Source of the DNA: Pseudomonadales bacterium
GTDB taxonomy: Bacteria > Pseudomonadota > Gammaproteobacteria > Pseudomonadales > Azotimanducaceae
Reading direction: 5' to 3'
DNA length: 64,000 nt
Assembly (NCBI GenBank): GCA_017642855.1
Contig: JAEPOO010000001.1
Location: forward strand, 1,025,072-1,089,071
The position numbers were made by a program, and so were the translations under genes. The notes beneath the pieces were generated by a model, which was not told where the DNA came from, made no database searches, and worked only from the letters and a program-made list of their open reading frames with translations. How positions within the stretch are numbered: the stretch's first letter is position 1; each line of letters begins with the position of its first letter. Positions 8,596 to 16,340 of the stretch are shown here, one piece after another.

Positions 8596-9186
8596 CTATT
8601 CCTCTTTAAGCCCAAGATACTCCTGCACACTGGAGACGTCCAATTCGTCAGCGTTGATAAGGCTCTCCAGGTGTTCACGGTTGTTGACCAAACCTCTGGA
8701 TCGCAAGACACCACTTTCATTAACCAGTGCAGCAAACGGCAGTCGGTTAACGCCCAGCATCATGCCCAGGGGCTGGGAGACCACATATTGCTCCGCAGCT
8801 ATGTCATGTTCTCTCGCGTAAGCCTCATGAGCGCTGACGTCGTCTCCGTCTGAAGCAAACAACAGTCGAACATTTTCGCTTTCGGCCATGTCTTTAACGA
8901 CCGGCAGTAAAGATCGGCAGATCGGACAACCGGGAGACATAAAAAAAATAAAGGTTGATGCTTCACCGGGTGCACCGATATCGATGGTTTCGTTGGCAAG
9001 GTTTTTAGTCGTCACGGGTGACAGCTGTTCACCAATCTTTGGCCCTTTTTCCGGTGTCAGGGCGCCAACAGGCGCGACTCTCTCATGGAGCACACCTATC
9101 TGGCGAGCCAGCGCATACACCGCGAACAAGAGAAGTATGACAAGTGCCCACAGGATGAGATTGGAAATAACCAGTGCTGTAACCAT
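8596..9186 (-). CDS. aauD: Amine dehydrogenase maturation protein, thioredoxin-like (MauD/AauD)
   Basis: The start is taken at ATG 9186, which overlaps the aauE stop as TGATG; the frame is open upstream but that is aauE sequence. The 196-residue product has an N-terminal membrane anchor (about residues 3-26) and a periplasmic thioredoxin-like domain with the redox motif CPIC (FFMSPGCPICRSLLP) and a cis-Pro region (NRLPFAAL). MauD-type proteins are needed for folding and disulfide formation of the small subunit, which here has 14 cysteines. Its place between aauE and aauA is the conserved order. Confidence 0.88.
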   Translation of the reverse strand: MVTALVISNLILWALVILLLFAVYALARQIGVLHERVAPVGALTPEKGPKIGEQLSPVTTKNLANETIDIGAPGEASTFIFFMSPGCPICRSLLPVVKDMAESENVRLLFASDGDDVSAHEAYAREHDIAAEQYVVSQPLGMMLGVNRLPFAALVNESGVLRSRGLVNNREHLESLINADELDVSSVQEYLGLKEE

Positions 9187-9713
9187 CAGGACCACCAGAG
9201 TCTTTGCTGTGTATAGTTGGAGATGAGCAGCGTCATCGTAATGTAGACGCCTGCAGATGCTGCGACTGCGGCGATTATCGTCAGGTAGTCCAGCCAGAGC
9301 AGAGTGCGTTCTGAAACCGATAGCGTGCAGCTGAAGAGCAGGGCGATCAGCAGCAGGTTTCTCAAGACGTGAAAGTAACTGATGCCTTCTCCCCTGGAAC
9401 TGAGGCATCCACAGTCAATGTGAGTTCGCCCACGGAGCAGGTTTACCAGGATGCCAACGGCGTACACCGTCAGCATGATCAGGCCGAGTAGCACGCCCCA
9501 CTGGTAGGCCTGGGTGATGAGTAATGTTGCGGTAATCACTTCTGCGGCGACAACGGCCACGGCAACCACAGGTGCCATGATTTCAGGCAGTACTTTGTAG
9601 TCAATAAGTTGTTGTCGAAACATCTCGACGTCCTGGTATTTCTCTAGTGCGGAGAAAGCGAACAACAAGGCAAAACTGCCCAGAAGGGCATAAAGAATTG
9701 TTGGGTCAATCAC
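9186..9713 (-). CDS. aauE: Amine dehydrogenase maturation membrane protein (MauE/AauE)
   Basis: This 175-residue integral membrane protein has four to five hydrophobic segments, starting with YALLGSFALLFAFSALEKY, and a periplasmic or membrane-edge motif IDCGCLSS of the MauE/DoxX-like family. MauE is required, with MauD, for export, folding and disulfide formation of the TTQ subunit. It starts 2 bp after aauB and overlaps aauD, so all genes of the cluster appear translationally linked. Confidence 0.88.
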   Translation of the reverse strand: MIDPTILYALLGSFALLFAFSALEKYQDVEMFRQQLIDYKVLPEIMAPVVAVAVVAAEVITATLLITQAYQWGVLLGLIMLTVYAVGILVNLLRGRTHIDCGCLSSRGEGISYFHVLRNLLLIALLFSCTLSVSERTLLWLDYLTIIAAVAASAGVYITMTLLISNYTQQRLWWS

Positions 9714-9715
9714 GC

Positions 9716-10858
9716 TTAGCGACCCGGCTCTGAACTAAGACTTTGCAGGATTGTTGGGAAGCTGAGCTCGGTGATTGTGCCCGTGAGTGTTGTTGAGATG
9801 AGATCGTAGACCTGCACCTGGCCGGAGACGATTGAACCGACATAGAGCTGCGGGTTCTCATCTTGAGACACCGTAACAGCGGTCGCGGGTTCTTCCAGAA
9901 CTAACCGATGCCGAATTGCGCCACTTGTTGCATCCATGTACCAGACTTCGATTCCCGGAGCTTTGTGCCCGCCGGTGTCCACGGCATCTGCCATCGGGTG
10001 CATCAGTGCCAACAATAGGTTCGAAGCTCGGTGTAGCGCGAGCGGCTGCATACCGCCAATACGCCATTCACCGGTGCCGTCGTCGATAACAAAGCGCTCT
10101 TCGATGTTAAGTGATTCGTTTTCCAGATCAAGCTCCACACCAATTACACGACCCAGGAACGAAGTAAAGACCCACCCTTTGCTGTCCCGCGCGGCTTTTT
10201 CCATGAGCGGGTCTTCCTGGAGGTCGAAAAAAGATGCTGAGCGATCCCGGGCAACTTCATTGCCTTTGGCATCCAGCATCATGATCTGTACGGTGCCATC
10301 GCCACACAGCTGTAGGAATCTGAGGCCTTTATCCGGGTATACCAGGCCACAACCTGCAGTCGAGATTTCGTTGAGAAACTCGCCGCTGTTCAGATCGGCG
10401 ACAGACACTGTGTTACCCGGTGTGATGTTGGTCACCAGCATCAAGCGAGTGTCACCATCGTGCAGCAATCCAGAATAGTTGCGCATCGGGGACCCTCCGG
10501 CATGTTTCGGTGGGATGATGATTTCACTGACCGGTGAAAGGTTTTTTAAGTCATGAGTCGAGATGACGTCTGTACGTTCGCCTCGTGTGTGCCGGCTCAG
10601 GTAGGTTTCAGCAGTGTGAACAACGCCTCGATCCACTTCGAGTTCAAATGCATTGGCATCGATACCCGTCGAGATCATGCCGAGAACCTCGAAGGAATCC
10701 GTGTCGAAGAGCAGAGCGTTTTCGCCGAATGTGTTGATCAGTAACGCATGTTCCGGAATGACATCAATCTGTTCTGCCTTCAGGGTCTCAGGCGCGATGT
10801 CTGCCTGAGTAGTAAAGCTGCCGATCATCAAAAGGGCGCACAGTATTCGATGGAGCAT
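9716..10858 (-). CDS. aauB: Aromatic amine dehydrogenase large subunit
   Basis: The 380-residue product has a cleavable signal peptide (about residues 1-19, ending TTQAD) and a repetitive beta-rich sequence compatible with the seven-bladed propeller of the methylamine/aromatic amine dehydrogenase heavy chain. Recognisable family stretches are ALLFDTDSFEVLGMISTG, VHTAETYLSRHTRGERTDV, NITPGNTVSVADL, GWVFTSFLGRVIGVEL and GGHKAPGIEVWYMD. It forms the a2b2 enzyme with the TTQ subunit in the periplasm. It is the first gene of the aau operon and starts only 33 bp after the dnaE2 stop, leaving little room for its own promoter. Confidence 0.9.
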   Translation of the reverse strand: MLHRILCALLMIGSFTTQADIAPETLKAEQIDVIPEHALLINTFGENALLFDTDSFEVLGMISTGIDANAFELEVDRGVVHTAETYLSRHTRGERTDVISTHDLKNLSPVSEIIIPPKHAGGSPMRNYSGLLHDGDTRLMLVTNITPGNTVSVADLNSGEFLNEISTAGCGLVYPDKGLRFLQLCGDGTVQIMMLDAKGNEVARDRSASFFDLQEDPLMEKAARDSKGWVFTSFLGRVIGVELDLENESLNIEERFVIDDGTGEWRIGGMQPLALHRASNLLLALMHPMADAVDTGGHKAPGIEVWYMDATSGAIRHRLVLEEPATAVTVSQDENPQLYVGSIVSGQVQVYDLISTTLTGTITELSFPTILQSLSSEPGR

Positions 10859-10891
10859 CAGTCTTCCAGGATTGATCAGTAGGGCGTCATA

Positions 10892-13800
10892 TTACCGAAA
10901 ATCTCTCGACTTCAGGGAGAAATGCTCGAGGTAATGGCTGAGATCCTCAACATGTCCTGCGATAACGTGAATCACCGATTCCTGTCGCTCAAGTACACCT
11001 TTGATCTTCAGTAATCTGCCTTGAACGACAGCAGATCGGTAAGTCTCAAGAACACGCGTCCAGATAACGACGTTGATGTTGTCGGTTTCATCTTCAAGTG
11101 TCAGGAACAAAACGCCAGAGGCAGACCCGGGTCGTTGGCGTCCGGTAACGATACCGGAGACCTGAACGAACCGGCCATGCCTGATTCTTTCAAGGTCGTT
11201 CGCCGTCTTGCAGCTGGCGAAGGGGGCATCATCACGCTCTCTGAGAAGCGACATGGGGTGCCTGCCCAGGGTGAGACCAAGGCTCAGGTAGTCAGCGCGC
11301 AGATCATCAGATTCCTGAGGTGCCGGGAGAATAACCGGTGTCTCCATGGGGTAGGACTGTTTTGCTTCAGCGACTTCAAGCAGGCCGGACTCTGGCAGAA
11401 TGGCACTGGCCTCCCAGTGCGTCTGGTACCTGTGTCCCGAAAGGCTCTTAAAGGCGCCGCCTTCTGTGAGTCGAGCCAGATCACCTTTATCGAGTCGGGC
11501 GCGTCGGGCAATGTCGTGAATGTTTTTCGCAGGGGCGACGTTGCGTGCATGCAGAATTCGAAGTGCTGTGTCTTCTTTTAGGCCTTTGATACGTTGAAAG
11601 CCAAGCCGGATTGCAGGTTGTTTGGATGCAATCTCGCCATGATAGGTGGGTGCTTCAAGGGTGGATTCCCATTCGCTGGCGTTAATGTCGACTGGCCGAA
11701 TTTCGATATCGTGACGTCTGGCGTCCTGGATAAGCTGGGAAGGCGAATAAAATCCCATAGGTTGGCTGTTTAGAAGGCCGCAATAGAAGGCAGCAGGCTC
11801 ATGACGCTTAATCCAGGCTGAGAAATAAACCAGAAGTGCGAAGCTGGCCGCGTGGGACTCAGGAAAACCATAATCACCAAAGCCTTTGATCTGCTCGAAG
11901 ATTCGCTCAGCAAAGTCCTGATCATGGCCTCGCGCAAGCATGCCCTCGATGAGTTTTATCCTGAACTTGTCGAGGCCGCCTTTTCGTTTCCAGGCGGCCA
12001 TGGCGCGTCTTAACTGATCCGCCTCTCCAGGTGAAAACCCGGCAGCCACAACAGCGAGCTTAATGACCTGTTCCTGGAAGATCGGCACCCCGAGTGTTCT
12101 TTCAAGCACAGACTTAACGGCATCGTTAGCATAGGTCACTTTTTCCTCACCGTTTCGTCGCTTCAGGTAAGGATGAACCATGTTTCCCTGAATCGGACCG
12201 GGGCGAACGATGGCGACTTCTATGACCAGGTCGTAAAAATTCTTAGGCTTCAGTCTCGGCAACATGGAGATCTGGGCTCTGGATTCCACCTGGAAGACGC
12301 CAACACTGTCGCCTTTCTGCAGCATCTTGTAGGTGAGAGGATCCTCTGCGGGAATCGTTGCCAGCGTCATATCAGTCGCCCGATATTCATTAATCATGTC
12401 GATGCTTTTTCGAATGGCGGTGAGCATGCCAAGCGCAAGAACATCCACTTTAAGAAGGCCCAGGGATTCCAGGTCATCTTTGTCCCATTGGATGATAGTT
12501 CGATCTTCCATGGCGGCGTTCTCAACCGGCACAAGATGCGAAAGCGGGCCGCTCGATATGACAAACCCGCCAACATGCTGCGAAAGGTGTCTCGGGAACC
12601 CGAGAATGGCATTCACCAGCGTCAGGAACTGGTCAATTACCGGGCTGCGTGGATTAACGCCGGCTTCCTGGAATCTCTCCTGTAACTGTTCACGCTTGTC
12701 CCACCAGGACAGGGACTTGGCAAGCTGATCAACCAGCTGCAGATCAAGGCCAAGTGCTTTACCAACATCTCTGATGGCACTTTTCGGGCGATAGGTCACA
12801 ACGGTTGCCGCAATCGCAGCGCGATGACGCCCGTATTTTTTGTAAATGTACTGAATGACTTCTTCGCGTCGTTCGTGCTCGAAGTCGACATCAATATCTG
12901 GTGGCTCGTTACGTTCTTTGGAAATGAACCGTTCGAACAGCAGGCTCACCCTGGCCGGATCCACTTCCGTAATGTCCAGGCAGTAACAGACGGCACTGTT
13001 TGCTGCCGAACCTCTTCCCTGGCAGAGGATTCCCTGGCTTCTCGCGAACTGAACGATGTCGAATACGGTCAGGAAATAGTACTCATACTGCATCTCTGCG
13101 ATCAGCATCAGTTCCTTCTCTATGAGCTCCAGCACATGTGCAGGTGTGCCTTCAGGCCATCTTTTCTGCATGCCAAATTCGGTCAGCTGTCTCAGGTACT
13201 CCGAAGGAGAAAGACCTGGCGGTACAAGTTCTTCCGGATATTCATAGTGAAGCTCATCCAGGGAGAAGTGACACAGCCCGGCAATCTGAGCGCTGGCTTC
13301 GATCAGACCGGGCGGGTAAAGCTTTTCGATGATGTTGATCGGGCGCAGGTGTTTTTCCCGGTTGGCGCACAGCAATCTGCCTGCAAGCTGGATAGACTGG
13401 CGCATTCGAACGGCTGAAACGACATCCAGCAGGGCTTTCCGGTCCGGGTGATGCATGTGTACATCACCGCAGGCAACCAAAGGCAGAGACGCGCTGCGTG
13501 CAAGCTGAAAAGCATGTTCGTAACAGCCTATCGACTGCCCATCCGGAAATACTTCAAGTCCGATCCAAAGCCTTTGCTGGAATGTCTCTGACAGCACCCC
13601 AGCATATTTCGAGTGGTGTTTCTGCGCCTGACCGGGAATCCAGATAGCCAGGCACTGATCAGTGGCGAACTCCAGCTCCCTGAGTGACAGTCGATACTCA
13701 CCTTTGTCAGCACGGCGCCTGGCAATGGTAATGAGGTTACAGATTTGACCGTAAGCAACACGATTTGGGGCCAGTAAGACGATAAGAATGTCTTCGTCCA

Positions 13801-14002
13801 GCTGGAATTCGCTGCCGACAATCAGCTTGATACCGTGTTCTTTGGCGGCGACGTGAGCTTTGACGACCCCGGCCATGCTGCATTCATCAGTCACGGCAAT
13901 GGCGGAATAGCCGAGCAGGGCTGCCTGTTCCACCAGTTCTTCCGGGTGAGATGCCCCTCTTAAAAAGGAATAGTTACTTATACAATGTAGCTCCGCATAC
14001 AT
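10892..14002 (-). CDS. dnaE2: Error-prone DNA polymerase DnaE2 (ImuC)
   Basis: The product has 1036 residues. The N-terminus (MYAELHCISNYSFLRGASHPEEL) and the PHP domain are typical of DnaE2 rather than the replicative DnaE1 (about 1160 residues). The palm carries PDIDVDFEHERRE with catalytic aspartates, and the thumb/finger region has GRGSAANSAVCY and FGDYGFPESHAASFALLVYFSAW. A C-terminal OB fold (GRFVQVSGIVTGRQRPG) is present. DnaE2 is the polymerase of the ImuA-ImuB-DnaE2 SOS mutasome. A perfect LexA box lies 27 bp upstream of the ATG. Unlike the common imuA-imuB-dnaE2 operon, its partners are about 10.7 kb away. Confidence 0.95.
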   Translation of the reverse strand: MYAELHCISNYSFLRGASHPEELVEQAALLGYSAIAVTDECSMAGVVKAHVAAKEHGIKLIVGSEFQLDEDILIVLLAPNRVAYGQICNLITIARRRADKGEYRLSLRELEFATDQCLAIWIPGQAQKHHSKYAGVLSETFQQRLWIGLEVFPDGQSIGCYEHAFQLARSASLPLVACGDVHMHHPDRKALLDVVSAVRMRQSIQLAGRLLCANREKHLRPINIIEKLYPPGLIEASAQIAGLCHFSLDELHYEYPEELVPPGLSPSEYLRQLTEFGMQKRWPEGTPAHVLELIEKELMLIAEMQYEYYFLTVFDIVQFARSQGILCQGRGSAANSAVCYCLDITEVDPARVSLLFERFISKERNEPPDIDVDFEHERREEVIQYIYKKYGRHRAAIAATVVTYRPKSAIRDVGKALGLDLQLVDQLAKSLSWWDKREQLQERFQEAGVNPRSPVIDQFLTLVNAILGFPRHLSQHVGGFVISSGPLSHLVPVENAAMEDRTIIQWDKDDLESLGLLKVDVLALGMLTAIRKSIDMINEYRATDMTLATIPAEDPLTYKMLQKGDSVGVFQVESRAQISMLPRLKPKNFYDLVIEVAIVRPGPIQGNMVHPYLKRRNGEEKVTYANDAVKSVLERTLGVPIFQEQVIKLAVVAAGFSPGEADQLRRAMAAWKRKGGLDKFRIKLIEGMLARGHDQDFAERIFEQIKGFGDYGFPESHAASFALLVYFSAWIKRHEPAAFYCGLLNSQPMGFYSPSQLIQDARRHDIEIRPVDINASEWESTLEAPTYHGEIASKQPAIRLGFQRIKGLKEDTALRILHARNVAPAKNIHDIARRARLDKGDLARLTEGGAFKSLSGHRYQTHWEASAILPESGLLEVAEAKQSYPMETPVILPAPQESDDLRADYLSLGLTLGRHPMSLLRERDDAPFASCKTANDLERIRHGRFVQVSGIVTGRQRPGSASGVLFLTLEDETDNINVVIWTRVLETYRSAVVQGRLLKIKGVLERQESVIHVIAGHVEDLSHYLEHFSLKSRDFR

Positions 14003-14028
14003 TGCTGATGATTCGGCCTTTCAAAATA

Positions 14029-14044
14029 CTGTATATACATACAG
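14029..14044. promoter_or_regulatory. LexA (SOS) box between dnaE2 and the slyD-like gene
   Basis: The 16-mer CTGTATATACATACAG fits the gammaproteobacterial LexA consensus CTG-N10-CAG with the preferred alternating AT core. The dyad extends to TACTG...CAGTA (14027-14046). It is centred 35 bp before the dnaE2 ATG and 26 bp before the divergent FKBP gene, so LexA bound here could repress both. Confidence 0.93.
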
Positions 14045-14062
14045 TACTATACCGATGGCTAA

Positions 14063-14557
14063 ATGACCATAGAGAAGAACAAGGTTGTGGCTTTTCACTA
14101 TGTCCTGACTGGCGAGGACGGGGAGAAGCTCGAGGATAGTGGTACAGAACCCATGGTTTACCTCCATGGTGGTTACCGCAATCTCCTGCCTGCCCTGGAA
14201 ACCCAGATGGATGGCAAAGATAAAGGTGATGAACTCTCAGTGACCCTACCGCCTGAACAGGCTTATGGGGTGAGGGTTGAGGATTCCGTCCAGAGAGTGC
14301 CGATCAAACATCTCTTAACAAAGCAGAAACGCCTTCGACCGGGTATGGCGGTTGTTGTGAATACTCGTGAGGGTCCCCGTGATGTGGTCATTGCCAAAGT
14401 CGGCAAGTTCAACGTCGATGTGGATACCAACCATCCGCTGGCGGGTAAGACGGTCACATTCAATATAAAGATTCACGATATTCGCGATGCATTGCCGGAA
14501 GAAGTCAGTCACCGCCATGCACACGGATGGGACGCGGACCCGCATCATCACCAATAG
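14063..14557 (+). CDS. FKBP-type peptidyl-prolyl isomerase, SlyD-like
   Basis: The 164-residue product has the FKBP-IF layout of SlyD: VVAFHYVLTGEDGEKLEDS, the active-site-flanking MVYLHGGYRNLLPALE, the inserted chaperone flap (about residues 72-120, with VQRVPIKHLL) and the closing FKBP strands (KTVTFNIKIHDIRDA). The C-terminal tail is His-rich (HRHAHGWDADPHHH), a short version of the SlyD metal-binding tail. SlyD isomerises prolyl bonds, assists folding and can deliver nickel. The ATG at 14063 lacks a clear Shine-Dalgarno sequence and sits 18 bp after the LexA box; a three-codon frame (ATG GCT AAA TGA, 14055-14066) overlaps it. Confidence 0.88.
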   Translation: MTIEKNKVVAFHYVLTGEDGEKLEDSGTEPMVYLHGGYRNLLPALETQMDGKDKGDELSVTLPPEQAYGVRVEDSVQRVPIKHLLTKQKRLRPGMAVVVNTREGPRDVVIAKVGKFNVDVDTNHPLAGKTVTFNIKIHDIRDALPEEVSHRHAHGWDADPHHHQ

Positions 14558-14662
14558 TCGCCTGAACTTTAAAGGAATCTTAAAACTTCCTTTACGGACT
14601 TTAATCGAGGCTTAACGACTCCTCCCTACACTGGCGCCTGTATTTGAATAGAGGTGTGCCAA

Positions 14663-16321
14663 ATGGGGAAGAGATTCCTAATGTCCGTTTTCGTTGTCCT
14701 GTTCATCACTGGTTGTGGTGGCGGCGGTGGCGATATCAACATCGAGCCGACAACAATCGATAACTCCGTCAACGACTCAAACAACACCAACGTAGGTGGT
14801 GGTGACAATCCAGACGATATCTGTGCGTCCTACACCAATTCTGGTGGTCAGCTGATCCAGGGATCAGCAGATGCTGATGGCAACTGTTCTTACTCTGCAT
14901 CTTTTCTGGATGCGGGTAATCCACTGACCGTCGATATGACGATTCCCGCGTTACCTAACGGCGGTGCTCACTTGTTTGATGGCAGCGTTTTCGTTGGCGT
15001 TAATTACGACAACGATGACGATCTTGCGGCTAGTGGTATTGTGCGTGGCGGTGACGGACCGACACTGACGGTGGAAGCGGGCGCGACGGTTGCGTTCGCG
15101 ACAAGCTCTGACTTTGTCATCGTAAACCGTGGTTCACAAATATTTGCTGTGGGTACAGCAGACGCGCCGATCACCTTTACTTCGATTTCCGACGTTAACG
15201 GTACGGTCGCTCCTGAAGATGTGCAGCAGTGGGGCGGCATGGTGATCAATGGCTTTGGTGTTACGAATAAGTGTGATTACGCGGGCAATCGCGGGGAATC
15301 TGGATTCAGTACCTCGGATTGCCACGTGGCTGCAGAAGGTGCAGCTGGTCTCGATACGTCTCACTACGGTGGTGACAATGATGAGGATAGCTCCGGGCGC
15401 CTCGAATATTTTGTGGTTAAACACACGGGCGCACAGGTGGCCAACGGTGATGAGCTGAACGGTATCTCTTTTGGTGGTGTTGGCAGCAACACGATCATCA
15501 GCAATCTGCAAGTTTACTCAACGTTCGACGACGGCATCGAGATGTTCGGCGGTTCCGTCAATTTTGAGAACTTTGTTGGTGTCTACGTGCGGGACGATTC
15601 CATCGATATCGACGAAGGTTGGAATGGCACGATCACAAACGCGCTTGTCATCCAGAGTGAAACTGACGGTAACCACTGCATTGAATCTGACGGCCTGGGC
15701 AGTTTCTCAAGCCTGACTGACGCAGAAGTCGAGTCCAAGATTGCTCAGGGCCTGCAAAGCGCTCCAACCATCACCAACTTGACGTGCATCATTTCTCCCA
15801 ACGGAGCAGACACAGCAACTCATGACCCAGGTGCTGGATGGAGATTCCGGGAAGGCATTTTCATGAATATCAGCGACTCTTTGATGATCAGCTCGCCTGG
15901 TGTGGATTCGTCAGACAACAATTATTGCCTGCGAATCGATAATCGTTCTGCCACCGCAGCGGCAGCTGGTGATCTGGTGATGACCTCAAACATCCTGGCT
16001 TGCCAGGATCGTGATCGTGGCGACACGATTGGTGGTCTTAGTCCAGCTGACTGGGCTGAAGCCAACGGCAACCAGTTTGCCACCATCACTGCTGCGACCG
16101 ATCCTACTGCAAATGCTGACACCAGCCTTGTGTTGCTGGGGGGTACGCCGCCCATTTACTCAACTGATTTCAGCACGATGGTTGTAGATGACGCCGCGCC
16201 AACGGTGTCAGCGCCAGCTTCAGGTCGAATCGGTGCCGCGCTTCAATCCGCAGGGTGGGCTGAAGGCTGGACCTACGGCATTTTCGATGGCTCACGCGCT
16301 CAGCCTCTTTGGTTCGAATGA
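14663..16321 (+). CDS. Secreted lipoprotein, probable parallel beta-helix
   Basis: ATG 14663 is chosen because AGAGGTG stands 7 bases before it; a GTG at 14654 is inside that ribosome site. The 552-residue product starts with a lipoprotein signal (VLFITGC) followed by a Gly-rich and Asn/Asp-rich linker. The rest is rich in Asn, Asp, Gly and short hydrophobic strands (NTIISNLQVYSTFDDGIEMFGGSVNFENFVGVYVRDDSID), the pattern of right-handed beta-helix surface proteins. Several cysteine pairs suggest periplasmic or surface disulfides. It precedes a TonB-dependent receptor by 19 bp on the same strand and is probably its accessory lipoprotein. Function and ligand unknown. Confidence 0.7.
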   Translation: MGKRFLMSVFVVLFITGCGGGGGDINIEPTTIDNSVNDSNNTNVGGGDNPDDICASYTNSGGQLIQGSADADGNCSYSASFLDAGNPLTVDMTIPALPNGGAHLFDGSVFVGVNYDNDDDLAASGIVRGGDGPTLTVEAGATVAFATSSDFVIVNRGSQIFAVGTADAPITFTSISDVNGTVAPEDVQQWGGMVINGFGVTNKCDYAGNRGESGFSTSDCHVAAEGAAGLDTSHYGGDNDEDSSGRLEYFVVKHTGAQVANGDELNGISFGGVGSNTIISNLQVYSTFDDGIEMFGGSVNFENFVGVYVRDDSIDIDEGWNGTITNALVIQSETDGNHCIESDGLGSFSSLTDAEVESKIAQGLQSAPTITNLTCIISPNGADTATHDPGAGWRFREGIFMNISDSLMISSPGVDSSDNNYCLRIDNRSATAAAAGDLVMTSNILACQDRDRGDTIGGLSPADWAEANGNQFATITAATDPTANADTSLVLLGGTPPIYSTDFSTMVVDDAAPTVSAPASGRIGAALQSAGWAEGWTYGIFDGSRAQPLWFE

Positions 16322-16340
16322 TCTAGAAGAGGTCTGGTAA

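Noticed and set aside
14571..14593. AAAGGAA...TTCCTTT inverted repeat after the slyD-like gene as a terminator.
   Set aside because: The stem is AT-rich and has no T run after it, so it does not qualify as an intrinsic terminator.
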